A stretch of 64,000 bases of DNA from Planctomycetota bacterium (GTDB lineage Bacteria; Planctomycetota; Phycisphaerae; Phycisphaerales; SM1A02), in the NCBI GenBank assembly GCA_027618565.1, contig JAQCEQ010000005.1, forward strand, positions 16,795 to 80,794. Reading direction: 5' to 3'. A program made the translations under genes and the position numbers. Shown piece after piece: positions 38,066-49,696 of this stretch. Under the pieces are notes generated by a model, which had not been told where the DNA came from, ran no database searches, and was given only the letters and a program-made list of their open reading frames with translations. Position 1 is the stretch's first letter, and each line of letters begins with the position of its first letter.

Positions 38066-39333
38066 CCGTCGAGCCGGTCGGTCGGGTCCCCGTCCGCGGC
38101 AAGGCGCTGCAGGAGGTAGGCCCTTGCGCCAATCGTCCAGAAGAGTGACATCGCATAGCCGCCGATGGCGAGGCTGACCACGGTCCGCCAGACCATCGCC
38201 ACCTCGCCCGCCACGCGACCGGTCCCCGACAACGAACTCAAGTCCACCCATCCCGCTGGCTCAAGGGGGCTCAAGCGTGGATCGAAGTTCCCCCAGGCAT
38301 CGCCGGCGAGGTCCGTCAAAAGGCCAAAACTAGTGTTATAGGACCATGCGAGCGCCGCATCCACGATCGCAAATCCCACGGCAAACGTGACCAGCCCCAC
38401 TCCGGCGTAGAGCGCGGCATGCAGGGGTTTGGAAAGGAGCATCGCGCTCACGCGCTGCACGGCCTCGGTTCCGTCGCACGCCTCGATGGCGGCGGCCGGC
38501 ACGAAGAGGGGTGCAGCGACGATGAGGAGCAGGAGCAAGATGCCAGCCAGGAGGGAGAGGACGATGCCCACGCCTCCCCAGAGTGCCGCCAAGACATCCA
38601 GTCCGGGGACTCGAAGCATCAGCCCGGGAAGCGCAGTCGCCAGGAGCAGGATCGCCGCGACCGCCAGTGCGGCGAAGGGGGCGAAGCAGACGCTGGTCCA
38701 TCGATCACGCACGAAGGCGCGCGCCTGTGCCAAGGGTGGTTGCTCCCCTGCACCCAAGTCGAATGCCGCGAGCCGCGCGATCACGCCGCCGCTGAAGCCC
38801 AGCACGATGAGAGTCAGGGCCCCGAAGGTGATGCTGAAGGGAACGGACGCGCGCCAGCACGCCACGGGCACGCGCGTGCAAAGTGTCCAGACATCGTCGA
38901 TGGCCGCCGGAACCTCCAGCGCCAGCATGTTTCGCACGGCACCGCAGGTGGCTCGCGACACTTCCGTGGCGAGCGCTTCATAGCACCCCTTCGGGCGTTG
39001 CATGTCGATCATCCGCAGCGTTCGCTGCCGCGCTCCTGGACCCGCTGCGTCCCCGACCCTGGCGAGGTCCTCCTGAAGCGCCGCGACCGCCACATTGGAG
39101 CGCTCGGCTTGCTCGGGGGTCATCGATCCGGCGAGGAGGCCGTACGGCGAGATGGTGGGAGTGGCGACCGCGTCCCACACTCGTCCAGCACACGCCAAGA
39201 CCAAGATGGCCAAGGCGCCCGTCACGACACGGGACCCGCGCATGGCCACGGTGATGGACGAGAGTAGCGAGGGGAATCGAACCAGCCTGGGCAGGTCCAC
39301 GGCATCGACCGTCACTCGGGTCTGTCTTTCCAT
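38062..39333 (-). CDS. Polytopic membrane protein of unknown function
   Basis: The 423-residue protein has about six hydrophobic segments (near residues 33-50, 167-190, 218-238, 247-282, 308-328 and 382-405). Between the first two lies an external-looking domain of ~110 residues with four cysteines (KGCYEAL, RATCGAV, WTLCTRV, VACWRAS), which could form disulfides in the periplasm. A strong Shine-Dalgarno GAAGGAG precedes the ATG. No family is recognised. It converges on the S1 protein gene, the two stops overlapping in CTAG. Confidence 0.65.
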   Translation of the reverse strand: MERQTRVTVDAVDLPRLVRFPSLLSSITVAMRGSRVVTGALAILVLACAGRVWDAVATPTISPYGLLAGSMTPEQAERSNVAVAALQEDLARVGDAAGPGARQRTLRMIDMQRPKGCYEALATEVSRATCGAVRNMLALEVPAAIDDVWTLCTRVPVACWRASVPFSITFGALTLIVLGFSGGVIARLAAFDLGAGEQPPLAQARAFVRDRWTSVCFAPFAALAVAAILLLATALPGLMLRVPGLDVLAALWGGVGIVLSLLAGILLLLLIVAAPLFVPAAAIEACDGTEAVQRVSAMLLSKPLHAALYAGVGLVTFAVGFAIVDAALAWSYNTSFGLLTDLAGDAWGNFDPRLSPLEPAGWVDLSSLSGTGRVAGEVAMVWRTVVSLAIGGYAMSLFWTIGARAYLLQRLAADGDPTDRLDG

Positions 39334-39411
39334 AGCGTCTCCTTCAGTCGTGGTTACTTTATGGTGCGACGGCGACTCCGTGCGGCGGCCGTCCGCTACC
39401 CTTCGCGACCC

Positions 39412-40809
39412 ATGTCACTTGACCTCGCACCCGTCCTGGCCCAGCTCGATGCCGACCGCACCAACGCACTGGAGCGGCTGGGGGATTTCTTGCGCATCCC
39501 GTCGATTTCCACGGATCCTGCGAGGAATGCCGACACCCGTCGCGCCGGACAGTGGGCGGTGAATGACCTTCGGTCGATCGGATTCAATGCTTCGCTTCAC
39601 GACACGGCCGGGCATCCGATGGTGGTCGGGCACATCGATGGCCCCGCCCCCGACGCGCAGCGCGTCCTCTTCTATGGCCACTACGACGTTCAGCCGGCGG
39701 ACCCGCTGGAGCTGTGGGAGTCGCCGCCATTCGAGCCGCGGACGGTGAGCGGCCCGCTGGGCGATCGCATCGTTGCTCGCGGCGCGGTGGACGACAAGGG
39801 ACAGGTCATGACCTTCTTTGAGGCGTGCCGGGCGTGGCGCACGGTCCACGGGGTCCTGCCCTGCGCGGTGACGGTCTTCCTGGAGGGAGAGGAAGAATCC
39901 GGAAGCCCCAGCTTCATGCCGTTCCTGCAATCGAACAAGGAACTCCTCAGGAGCGATGTGTGCGTGGTGTCGGACACGGGGATGTGGGATGTGGAAACTC
40001 CCGCGATCACCACGCGGCTGCGCGGGCTGGTCTATCTGGACATCACGATCCATGGGCCGTCCCACGACCTGCACTCGGGGATGTACGGCGGCGCCGTCCC
40101 CAACCCGTGCGACGTGCTCGCCGGCATCATTGCGCAGTTGCACGACTCCCAGCGGCGCGTCACGATCCCGGGCTTCTATGACGGCGTCCAGATGCCCCAG
40201 CCGGCGACGCTCCAGTCGTGGAAGGGACTGCCGGACACCGAAGCGGAATTCCTGGGGGGCATCGGGCTTCGAGAAGGATTCGGCGAGACCGGGTACTCGC
40301 TGCTGGAGCGCGTGTGGGCCAGACCCACGCTGGAGGTGAACGGCATGAGCGGCGGATACACCGGCCCCGGAGCCAAGACGGTGATCGGCGCCAAGGCCAA
40401 CGCCAAGCTCTCGTGTCGCCTGGTGCCCGGGCAAGACCCCGGTGTGGTGGAAAACTCACTCAAGGAGTTCATCCAATCCCGGCTGCCGGCCGGGTGCCGG
40501 ATGGAGTGCCACTCCCACGGCGCCAACCCGGCTATCTGCGTGCAGGAATCGAGTCGATACCTGGAGGCTGCGGAGCGCGGCCTGGGCGCGATCTTTGGCC
40601 GCCCCGCCTTCCGCATCGGTTCCGGCGGGAGCGTTCCCGCGGTGGGGATGATCGCCAGCGTGCTGGGTGTGGATACGCTCCTCGTCGGCTTCGGGCTGGA
40701 TGATGATCGCGTGCACTCACCCAACGAGAAATTCGAAGTCGCCTGCTTCGCCAACGGCGCGCGGTCCCATGCCGCGATCCTGGCGGAAATCGGGAAGCTT
40801 CGCGCCTAG
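39412..40809 (+). CDS. M20-family zinc dipeptidase/carboxypeptidase
   Basis: This is a cytosolic metallopeptidase of 465 residues from the ATG at 39412. The metal-binding set of family M20 is complete: FYGHYDVQPAD (first His), RGAVDDKGQ (bridging Asp), FLEGEEESGS (catalytic Glu and ligand Glu), VCVVSDTGMWD (Asp) and a C-terminal DDDRVHSPNEKF (His). The central SGMYGGAVPNP lid sequence is typical of the carnosinase-like/CPG2 subgroup. It most likely hydrolyses dipeptides; the exact substrate is unknown. The next gene begins 13 bases after its stop. Confidence 0.92.
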   Translation: MSLDLAPVLAQLDADRTNALERLGDFLRIPSISTDPARNADTRRAGQWAVNDLRSIGFNASLHDTAGHPMVVGHIDGPAPDAQRVLFYGHYDVQPADPLELWESPPFEPRTVSGPLGDRIVARGAVDDKGQVMTFFEACRAWRTVHGVLPCAVTVFLEGEEESGSPSFMPFLQSNKELLRSDVCVVSDTGMWDVETPAITTRLRGLVYLDITIHGPSHDLHSGMYGGAVPNPCDVLAGIIAQLHDSQRRVTIPGFYDGVQMPQPATLQSWKGLPDTEAEFLGGIGLREGFGETGYSLLERVWARPTLEVNGMSGGYTGPGAKTVIGAKANAKLSCRLVPGQDPGVVENSLKEFIQSRLPAGCRMECHSHGANPAICVQESSRYLEAAERGLGAIFGRPAFRIGSGGSVPAVGMIASVLGVDTLLVGFGLDDDRVHSPNEKFEVACFANGARSHAAILAEIGKLRA

Positions 40810-40822
40810 GCCAAGCCTCTCC

Positions 40823-43356
40823 ATGGGAAGGACGCACGATCCGAGGGCACGCTTCGTCGCGATCCTTGCCGTCGCGTTCGCGATCGTGCTTGGGACAGCG
40901 GCGGCGGCCCAGTCGGTGATTGTCGAATCGATGGGTGTGGGCGGCTGGTATCGCCCCGGCACTCCCACGGGGATCCTGGTCCGCGCCTCTGCCGATGTGG
41001 AACAGGCCTCGGAGGCCGAACTGGTGTGGGAGCTGGATGGCCCTGACGGCGACCGGCTGGAAGTCTCGCGGCGGGTCATCGTGGAGCCCGGGCGGACCGT
41101 GCGCGCGTGGCTCTACGGAACGGTCATGCCGGTGGCGGGATCCGAGTTCACGGAGTTCACGGTCCGGTTGTGGGAGGTCATCGATGGAGAGCGCAGCCGC
41201 GAGCTGGGGAGGACTCGATTCTCGCCCGACGCGCTACAGCCCCCCGTTCGCGCTGCCTCGTTGGCCGATGACCTGGCGCTGGTCGTGGGCTCCGCGACGA
41301 TGGGGCTGGAGCAGTTTGACTTTGACACACGCTCCGGCGGGTTCCCGGCCACCTTGAATGGCTCGATGCACACGGCGACGGTCGCCGATCCGGCACTCCT
41401 CCCGGATCGCGCCACGGGACTTCGTGGATATGGCGTCATCGTGTGGTCCGAGCCGCTGCCGCAATCGCTCCCTCCAGCGCAGGCCGCCGCCCTCCTGGAC
41501 TGGATCTCGCGCGGCGGCCACTTGGTCGTCGCGCCAACGGGCGCCGACGATGCGTGGGGCGCCGGGACACTGCGCAGCGCGCCGTCGCACGCCCTGCGCG
41601 AACTCATCCCCGAGCGCGGGCTGGCGGGCACTCGCCGTGAAGGCGTGCTAGTGCGCGACCTCCTGTCGACACTCTCGAAGTCGTCCACGCTCACCAATCG
41701 TGCTGCCGTGACCGACCTCTGGACCTTTGACGCGGCAACGCTCCCATCGCCATGGCGGCCGCTCGCGGCGCTGGCGGTGCCACGCAGCGGGTCGCTTGGC
41801 GTGGCAACCCCCGCGCCCGATTCCATTCAGGGGGAGCTCTGGGCGGTGCGACGCACCTGGGGAACCGGCTTGGTCTCCTTCCTTGGGATCGATGCGGATT
41901 CCCTGTCCCGCCGCGCGTTGCAGCCGGGCGGGTTCCCGCAGGCCTCGGCGTTTTGGGGGCCGATCATCGGGCGCCGCGGTGACGCGCTGACGCGCCAGGA
42001 GTTCACGCCACTCGCACAGGCTGACCCATCGCCGCTTGTGAGGGGGAGTGGTGCGACCATCGACCTCCTCGGTGGCGTCATCCGGTCGTCAGTCGACATC
42101 GGCACGCAGGCCATCGTCGGGGTCCTGCTTGCGTTTGGGCTCTTCGCCGCGTACTGGGTGCTGGCCGTGCCGGTCGCGTTCTACGCATTGAAGTCCCGCG
42201 GGCTGGAGCGGCATTCGTGGCTTGCCTACACCACGCTGGCCATCGTGTTTTCGGGGGTGGCGTGGATCACCGCGATGGTCGCCACGGCGGGTGCCACATC
42301 GGGGGCACGAGTCCGCCACCTAAGCGTGGTGGACCTGGTGATCCCACCCGTCGCGACCGAGAAACCCGAGGCGACCGCACACGGATGGGCCAGCATCCAG
42401 CTGCCGGGATACGGTCGTGCCGAGATCTTGCTTCGGGACGCCGCTCCCGGCGACACGCTCGCCGCCTTCGCGGAGCCCGACGCGATGGTGACCGGATTCC
42501 CGGACACGCAGGCCATCCACCAATCCGTCCTCGAACCAGCAGTGCTGGACATGCCAAGCCGAGCCACGGCGACGCTGGTGGAGTACCAGTCGAGCAGCCT
42601 GTCGCCGCGATGGCGTGGGGCCGTCTCCCTCCAGTCCGGCCAACCGATCACCTGCGAGGTCTCCAGTGCCGGAGGCACCGTGCGCGCCCGGATGAATGGA
42701 TCGCTGGTGCACTCGCTTCCCGTCCCGATGGAGTCGGTCTACATCGTGCTCGTCGCGCCAGTGAGGAGTCCCACCGTCGCGATGCTGGGCTCCCCAGCGA
42801 GCCCCAGCCCCGAAGCCGAACTGTCGCTCAAGGGAGCAATGCGGTTCACTGGTTCCTGGCAGCCCGGTAGGCCTCTTGACCTGGGTGCGACCCTCGGAAC
42901 CGTAGTGTTGCATTCGATGTCCAGCGCGGAGAACGAACTGACCCGCGAATTGGAGCAGAGCTGGACCGGGCCGCTGCGGAGTCGCTCGGTGCTGGGCGTG
43001 GAGTCCTCGGCGCTGTCCACGCCCCAGCGCCTGGCGGCGGCAAGCCTCTTCGGGCTGCTCGCTCCCCCGGCGTACCTCAAGGCCAGGCCCGACGCTGCGG
43101 AACTGGGGGACACGACCCGCATCGGTCGAAGCATCGGGCACGAACTGGACCTTGGCGGCCACGCCGCCGGTGGCGCAGTGATCATCATCGGCGCCATCAA
43201 TGGCGAGCTTCCCGTCGAGCTGGCGGTGGCCGGTGCCTCTGCGGAGTCTGGGGGACTGACCATCGTGAGGTCTATCATCCCGCTTGGCAGCGACGGCCGT
43301 TGGCTGGCGCCCAGCATCACTGGCGACGCGAGCGTCGCGCGCCTCGCGAGCCTCTC

Positions 43357-43366
<10 letters not shown>
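40823..43366 (+). CDS. Large membrane protein with glutamine-amidotransferase-like region
   Basis: The 847-residue protein begins with a signal peptide (MGRTHDPRARFVAILAVAFAIVLGTAAAAQ). A beta-rich region is followed by a class I glutamine-amidotransferase-like segment (GYGVIVWSEPLP...LLDWISRGGHLVVAPTG, ~200-240) without an obvious catalytic Cys. Two membrane helices lie near 430-480 (IVGVLLAFGLFAAYWVLAVPVAF and LAYTTLAIVFSGVAWITAMVA), with a second beta-rich domain after them. The layout recalls GldG-like or BatA-cluster proteins of Planctomycetota. Its stop overlaps the ABC ATPase start, suggesting they work together, with this protein perhaps standing in for the missing permease; that is inference. 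Confidence 0.6.
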
Positions 43367-44300
<934 letters not shown>

Positions 44301-44304
<4 letters not shown>

Positions 44305-45167
44305 GTTGCCGCGTGGCGATCGCTTGCGAGTCCGCGCGCCCTGGCGCCACCGAGGCGCTGGCCCGCGTGCGTGACATCGTGAGGCCCCACGGGATCGTTG
44401 TCGCCGAGCTGGCGGCGGATGAGTCGCCCCTCCCGGCTGACCTCTCCATTGACCGGCTGGTGAGCGTGGGCGGCGATGGCACCTTCCTGGCCCAGGCACG
44501 GCGCGCGCATCCGCGGGACATCCCGGTGGTTGGCGTCAACGCCGGGCGGCTGGGGTTCCTCACCTCCTTCACGGTCGATGCGCTGGAGCGCCACGCCGGC
44601 ATGGTGTTCGGTGCAGCCGCGAGCATGGAACGGCGCAGCGTGCTCGCCGTCACCATGTGCCGCAACGGCGACGTTGCGGAGGGCATCTGCGTCAACGACT
44701 GCGTCATCGCGGCGGGCGACCCGTTCACGATGGTTCAACTCAGGCTCACGATCGACGGGGAGCCGGGGCCGGTCTTCCGCGGCGACGGGCTCATCTTCGC
44801 CACCGCCCTGGGATCGACGGCTTACAACCTGAGCGGCGGCGGGCCGATCGTGCATCCCGATGCCAATGTCCTCCTGGTCACACCCATCGCGCCGCACTCG
44901 CTCAGTTTCCGACCGATCGTCCTCACCGGCGCGGCCGAGGTCAGCGTGCGCGTCGAGCGCGCCAACCCGGGCACGACCGTCATCGTTGATGGCCAGCCCG
45001 TCGGGCGCGTTGGCGCGGAGGACGAGATCCTGGTCCGCGGCGACCGGCGTGGCATTCGGGTGGTGGCCAACCCGGAGGCGCGCTATTGGCAGACGCTCCA
45101 GCGAAAGATGCGGTGGGCGGAGGCGCCTGTGTACTCGCCAGAAGCGGACGCGCCGCCAGGAAACTGA
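44301..45167 (+). CDS. nadK: NAD kinase
   Basis: It phosphorylates NAD+ to NADP+. The 288-residue protein has the GGDGT motif (residues 57-61) that binds the phosphate donor, NAGRLGFLT, the INDCVI-type ND motif (CVNDCVIAAGD), GDGLIFATALGSTAYNLSGGGPIVHP for NAD binding, and IAPHSLSFRPIVL. All core residues are present. The start overlaps the ABC ATPase stop (ATGA), so a housekeeping enzyme is coupled to a transporter. A hairpin at 45192-45210 may end the transcript. Confidence 0.95.
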
Positions 45168-45191
45168 TCCTGACGGCGCGCTGTTGTTTCA

Positions 45192-45210
45192 ATCCCCTTC
45201 CGAAGGGGAT
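45192..45210 (+). terminator. Candidate terminator after nadK
   Basis: atcccctt (45192-45199) and aaggggat (45203-45210) form a perfect 8-bp stem around a 3-base loop, followed by gttggtttgg. It lies between convergent genes, 25 bases after the nadK stop, and could serve both. The T content downstream is only moderate. Confidence 0.5.
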
Positions 45211-45235
45211 GTTGGTTTGGCTCGGGGCGCCTCGA

Positions 45236-47533
45236 TCAGCACGGTCCCCAGCTGGAAAGCATGCTGGCCAGGTCGACGCCATCCGTGATGCCGTCGCCGT
45301 TGACATCCCCTGTGGAGGTGCCCCAACCGCTGAGGAGGATGCCGAGGTCGACGCCATCGATGGCGCCGCTGCCATTGATGTCCGCCGGGCAACTTGGAGC
45401 TGGCGTTCCGGTGACAGTCACGGTCGTGAAGCCGGTCGCGCTACTGGTCTTGCCGCCGATGCGGACCAGGAACTGCTGCCCAGTGGAGGCATTCCAGGTC
45501 ACGCTGGTCGATCCACCAGCGCACCCTGCGGTGTCGTCGTCACACGCGATGACCGCCGTGCTGCTGGTGGGGCAGGTCGAACCGTACACCGCAATGCGAG
45601 AGTCAAAGTCGGAGCTCCCGCAGTTGGTGACGGTCATCGTGCCGTTGAAGAGGGCCGTCACCGTGTGCCACACATCCTTGTACATGGTGGTCGTGCCGCC
45701 GTCGATGCACGCTCCGGTGAGCTCGATGGCAGAATCCGTGGCGGAACTGGTCGCGACCTGCGTGGAACCGAACGGGAGCGCCGTGGCTCCGGAGCACTCG
45801 TCGTTCACCGGGCCGGACTGCGTGGCCGTGATCGTCATCGAGTAGTCGTTGCGCGTGTCGCTGTACATGTAGACGCGGAGGAACACCGTCTGGCTCGCGC
45901 CGGAGTTGTTCCACGAGAGAACCTCGTTGTTGGTGTGCGAGACCCCCGAGGCCAGCACCGTGCCGCCGCAGGATGAGTAGAGCTGGCCATCGATGTCGCC
46001 ATTGGCGTCGGTGAAGGTGAGCGCGATGTTGGCGGTGGTGCCGCCCGCGACGCTGAACGAATACCAGTCCTCGTCGGTGCTCTTGCAGACCAGTCCGGAG
46101 ATCGTGCCTGAGGAGACGGCCTTGGCGGTGGCGCAGGTGTCATTTTGTTCCTGCGCGTCGTCGGTCCCCGCGGTGAGGAACGCGGCGAAGTTGCCGCCGG
46201 AACTGGACACCGCGGAGTCCCAGCGGCCGTAGCCGTCGTCCGCGCCCGGATTGGAGCAGGAACTGGAGCCGCAGGTCAGGACGCCGTAGAGCTTGCGATC
46301 GCTGTCACGATACATCGCAGAGCCGGAGGATCCTGGCTCGGTGATGCCGTTGGACCAGGAGACTTGCGACCAGTACGAGCCGGATCCGCAGTAGTTGTTG
46401 GTCGCCACCTTGCTGCCGAAGGAGATCGCCTGTGGGGCCCCGCCGGGGTGGTGGAGGCAGGTGCTCGCCGAGTTGTTCGCCTGGTTCGTGGAGAGCCAGC
46501 CGACCCAGTAGGCGGCGGCCGGAATCTCTGCCCGGATCATGAGGAGGGAGCAGTCGCTCGTGGCGTAGGTATCGGTCAGGTCACCACCCGTGACCGTGGT
46601 TCCCCCTGCCGTGCCGCCGCCACAGGTGTTGGCGCGATAGAAGAAGAGGTACTGCGCACTGTTCGCATTCGCCTGCGTGCTGATGCAGTGGTTGGCCGTG
46701 GAGACATACGGCGTCTCGTCGGCTGAAGTCGTCGCCATCAACTGGCCTGAGCAGAGGTACCCGCCGCCAAAGACCAGGCGGAGCGTGGCGTTGCTCTCGT
46801 TGCTCCAGGCGGTGTAGCACGCAGGCTGGTTGTGGCAGTTGCCCGCGATGCCGCCGTCGCCCTTGTCACCGCCAAAGTCGCCCGAGGCCTCGGTGAAGAT
46901 GTCACGGTAGCCGTGGCTCATCTCCAGCCCGGTGAACGGCAAGGAGGTGGCCTTTTCGTCACCGGGGACAAACCACTCGATGGTGCTGGTGGTGCCGACG
47001 GCAAAGAGACCCCAGGCCTCTCCGGTGTCGAACTGGCCATCGTCGGTGATCGGCCCAACCCACGCGCGGTCCTTGCTCTCGGTGACGAGATAGAGTTCCT
47101 CTCCATCGCCAAGGCCGAGCCCGGTCAAGTGCACGCGGTTGCAGGTGGCCTCCTCGGCCACGATGGAGAGTCGCCAGAGGTGACCGCCGGCGACCGGGAG
47201 CCACGCGCCGTCGGCGACGCTCACCGGCACTTCACGGGGAACAGCGAATCGAAGCGGCGCCGGCTGTGGCGTCTGCTCATCCTCGATGAGGAGTTCCGCG
47301 ACATCCACAGGGCCAAGCGTGATCTGTGGCGCAGGAAGGAACGAGACGCCGAACTGCTCGGAGAGCGGCACCTCCACGATCTTGGGTGGATTCGACGGAG
47401 ACTGCTTGGCGTGGCCGTCGGCATCGCCGATCTGGCCCAGGGCGCTGGCAGTGGCAATGGAACAGGCCCCCATCAGGACAAGTCCCGTGCAAAGACGGCG
47501 GCAGTGGGAAGGCACAGTCGTGGTGGTCTTCAT
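45236..47533 (-). CDS. Secreted trypsin-like serine protease with pre-peptidase and dockerin-like domains
   Basis: The 765-residue extracellular protein starts at ATG 47533 with a signal peptide (CTGLVLMGACSIATASALG). A chymotrypsin-fold domain resembling lysyl endopeptidases has His282 (STANHCIS), Asp327 (ATSDCSLLMIRAE) and Ser405 (EPGSSGSAM), plus many cysteines. After it come PPC-like beta domains (QNDTCATAKAVSSGTISG; NDECSGATALPFGS) that occur C-terminal to secreted peptidases, and a final paired dockerin-like calcium motif (DINGSGAIDGVDLG and DVNGDGITDGVDLA) ending in SSWGPC. The tail is a typical Phycisphaerae ending and may anchor or sort the protein. Confidence 0.88.
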   Translation of the reverse strand: MKTTTTVPSHCRRLCTGLVLMGACSIATASALGQIGDADGHAKQSPSNPPKIVEVPLSEQFGVSFLPAPQITLGPVDVAELLIEDEQTPQPAPLRFAVPREVPVSVADGAWLPVAGGHLWRLSIVAEEATCNRVHLTGLGLGDGEELYLVTESKDRAWVGPITDDGQFDTGEAWGLFAVGTTSTIEWFVPGDEKATSLPFTGLEMSHGYRDIFTEASGDFGGDKGDGGIAGNCHNQPACYTAWSNESNATLRLVFGGGYLCSGQLMATTSADETPYVSTANHCISTQANANSAQYLFFYRANTCGGGTAGGTTVTGGDLTDTYATSDCSLLMIRAEIPAAAYWVGWLSTNQANNSASTCLHHPGGAPQAISFGSKVATNNYCGSGSYWSQVSWSNGITEPGSSGSAMYRDSDRKLYGVLTCGSSSCSNPGADDGYGRWDSAVSSSGGNFAAFLTAGTDDAQEQNDTCATAKAVSSGTISGLVCKSTDEDWYSFSVAGGTTANIALTFTDANGDIDGQLYSSCGGTVLASGVSHTNNEVLSWNNSGASQTVFLRVYMYSDTRNDYSMTITATQSGPVNDECSGATALPFGSTQVATSSATDSAIELTGACIDGGTTTMYKDVWHTVTALFNGTMTVTNCGSSDFDSRIAVYGSTCPTSSTAVIACDDDTAGCAGGSTSVTWNASTGQQFLVRIGGKTSSATGFTTVTVTGTPAPSCPADINGSGAIDGVDLGILLSGWGTSTGDVNGDGITDGVDLASMLSSWGPC

Positions 47534-47671
47534 GTGAATCGTGTCTCCAAAGTGTGAAACCAATTTGACAGTTTTGCAAACAAAATGTGCCGAAACGCGC
47601 TGCCGGTCTGTTGAGTCCCGTCCAAGGGAGGCTGATACGCAAACTTCATCTCCATTTTACAATCCCCACCC

Positions 47672-49078
47672 ATGATCGACATCAAGGCCTACCGAGAGAC
47701 GCCAGCGCGGTTCCAGGCGGGGGCCGGGGCGAAGCGGATCATCATCGATTTCGGACGCCTCGATGCCCTGGATGCCGAACGCCGGCGGCTCGTGACCGGG
47801 ATCGAGACCCGAAAGGCGGACCAGAATCGCCTCTCCAAGGAGATCGGACCGCAGCTGGGTCAGCTCAAGGGGCGCCTCAAGGGGCTGTTGGAGGGATCGC
47901 CGGGGCGAGCGGAGGTGCAGGGTCAACTGGCGGGATTGGAGGCTGCTCCGCTGGCGCTCAAGAACCAGATCGCGGTGCTGGAGGCGGAGCTGCGCCGAAT
48001 CGAGCCCGAGTGGGAATCGATCCTGATGACGGTGCCGCAGCCGCCGGCGAGTGACGTGCCGGTGGGTGCGTCCAGCGATGACAACGTCGAGCTCCGTCGG
48101 TGGGCACCGGCCGGATTCGATCCCGCTCGCGGATTCGCCGCGTGCCGCGGGTTTGCGCCACGCACGCACCTTGACTTGGTGAAGTCGCTCAAGTTGGCGG
48201 ACTTCGAACGCGGCGTCAAGATGTCCGGGACTCGCCACTACATCCTCACGGGATGGGGCATGCGATTGCAGCAGGCGGTGCTTCGCATGGCGTTTGACAT
48301 GATGACCAACGAGAATGGGTTCACGCCGATCGGCGTGCCCGTCATCGTGCAAGAGCAGTGCATGGTGGGCACCGGCTTCTTTCCAGCAGGGCGCGAGCAG
48401 GCGTACCACATCGAGGAGTCAAGGCGCGGTGCCGGGCATGACCTCTTCTTGACGGGCACCGGCGAAGTCGGTCTGATGGGAATTCATGCGGGCGAAATCC
48501 TCCATGAGGCGGACCTGCCGATTCGCTACACCACGGTGAGCACCTGCTTCCGGCGCGAAGCGGGCGCGGCCGGCAAGGACACCGCTGGGCTCTATCGCAT
48601 CCACCAGTTCGAGAAGGTCGAGCAAGTCGTGGTGTGCCGTGCCGACGACGCCGAGAGCCGACAGTGGCACCAGACGATGATCGGCTTCGTGGAGTCGCTG
48701 CTGCAGCGGATGGAACTCCCCTACCGATTGCTGCAATGCTGCACCGGTGACCTCGGTGTCAAGAACGAGGACATGATCGACATCGAGTGCTGGATGCCCG
48801 GCCGCGGCGAGGTGGATGTCGGTGGTGTGCCGCAGGGAGCGTGGGGCGAAACGCATTCCGCCAGCCGCCTTGCTGATTTCCAGACTCGTCGCCTCAACGT
48901 GCGGTATCGCGACTCCAACGGGAAGCTGCACTTCCCTTACGCGCTCAACAACACCGTCTGCGCCAGCCCGCGCATCCTGATCCCGCTTGTGGAGATCCAC
49001 CAGCAGGCCGATGGCTCCGTCCGGATTCCAGAGGCGCTGCGACCCTACCTGGGCGGTGCGACAGAGATCAGGGCGTAG
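47672..49078 (+). CDS. serS: Seryl-tRNA synthetase
   Basis: It charges tRNA-Ser with serine. The 468-residue protein (E. coli: 430) begins MIDIKAYRETPARF, then a long antiparallel coiled coil (~35-110) that contacts the tRNA variable arm. The class II core has motif 2 (YTTVSTCFRREAGAAGKDTAGLYRIHQFEKVE) and motif 3 (NNTVCASPRILIPLVEIHQQADGSVRIPEALRPYLGG). The serine-binding TGTGEVGLMGIHAGEIL replaces the usual TSE/TAE, a modest divergence. TACAAT lies 8 bases before the ATG with no ribosome binding site, so the mRNA may be leaderless. Confidence 0.94.
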   Translation: MIDIKAYRETPARFQAGAGAKRIIIDFGRLDALDAERRRLVTGIETRKADQNRLSKEIGPQLGQLKGRLKGLLEGSPGRAEVQGQLAGLEAAPLALKNQIAVLEAELRRIEPEWESILMTVPQPPASDVPVGASSDDNVELRRWAPAGFDPARGFAACRGFAPRTHLDLVKSLKLADFERGVKMSGTRHYILTGWGMRLQQAVLRMAFDMMTNENGFTPIGVPVIVQEQCMVGTGFFPAGREQAYHIEESRRGAGHDLFLTGTGEVGLMGIHAGEILHEADLPIRYTTVSTCFRREAGAAGKDTAGLYRIHQFEKVEQVVVCRADDAESRQWHQTMIGFVESLLQRMELPYRLLQCCTGDLGVKNEDMIDIECWMPGRGEVDVGGVPQGAWGETHSASRLADFQTRRLNVRYRDSNGKLHFPYALNNTVCASPRILIPLVEIHQQADGSVRIPEALRPYLGGATEIRA

Positions 49079-49652
49079 GGCCGGCGGGATCGCTGGACTG
49101 CCGCGCCCGTCGGGTCATCGCAAGGACTCGATCCAAGCGCTTGGCCCCGAAGAGGAGTCGCAGCAGCGGCGCCGGGTCCCGATCGGGATGGATCATCAGC
49201 CCGGACATCACCCACGCGAGCCAGGCGATTCCGGTCGAGAACACCATGGTGAAGAAGCCGATCGCGATGGGGAACCAGGCCTCCCCTCCAGGGGCGCTCG
49301 CTTCAAGGCACGCTTCGGCAGGATTGTCAGGGTTGTAGTGGACGACGACGTGCTGGGCCACGGCATAGTGCGCGGCGTGGGAACTGGCGCCATCGACATC
49401 GACCAAGAAGCTCCGTCGGTTCCCCTCGTACGACTCGCCTTTCACGCTGTAGGCGTAGCGAAGGATGTGCGAAGTGGTCTTCTGCTTTGGGCTTCCGCCG
49501 GTGGCGACTCGTGACTCGGTGATCGTCCCTTCGACGGTGGGCCAATCCATCGCGGCCAGCGCGGTGTTGCGTTCCTGGGCACCCATGTACACGAAGAAAC
49601 CGCCGCCCGCGGCGATCGCCACGCACACGAACACGAACCACGCCCGGACCAC
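49068..49652 (-). CDS. DUF3592-like membrane protein
   Basis: With the GTG at 49652 the protein has 194 residues: an N-terminal membrane helix (RAWFVFVCVAIAAGGGFFVYMGA), a beta-rich extracytoplasmic domain containing WPTVEGTITESRV...LRYAYSVKGESYEGNRRSF and VVVHYNPDNPAEACLE, then a second helix (FPIAIGFFTMVFSTGIAWLAWVM). The W-P-x-x-x-G-x-I and Y-N-P-x-x-P-x-x-A-x-L pattern is characteristic of DUF3592. Function unknown. The frame extends upstream into gapA, but the GTG just after it is the sensible start. It follows gapA by 44 bases and its end overlaps the serS end by 11 bases. Confidence 0.75.
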   Translation of the reverse strand: MVRAWFVFVCVAIAAGGGFFVYMGAQERNTALAAMDWPTVEGTITESRVATGGSPKQKTTSHILRYAYSVKGESYEGNRRSFLVDVDGASSHAAHYAVAQHVVVHYNPDNPAEACLEASAPGGEAWFPIAIGFFTMVFSTGIAWLAWVMSGLMIHPDRDPAPLLRLLFGAKRLDRVLAMTRRARQSSDPAGPTP

Positions 49653-49696
49653 ATGCGGGACCCATCGGGCCCCGCGCGTACTGAATCGGAGATTGG

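Noticed and set aside
45186..45212. Sequence tttcaatccccttccgaagg resembling a CRISPR repeat arm
   Set aside because: There is only one copy and no spacer array or cas gene; the perfect hairpin between convergent genes is better explained as a terminator.
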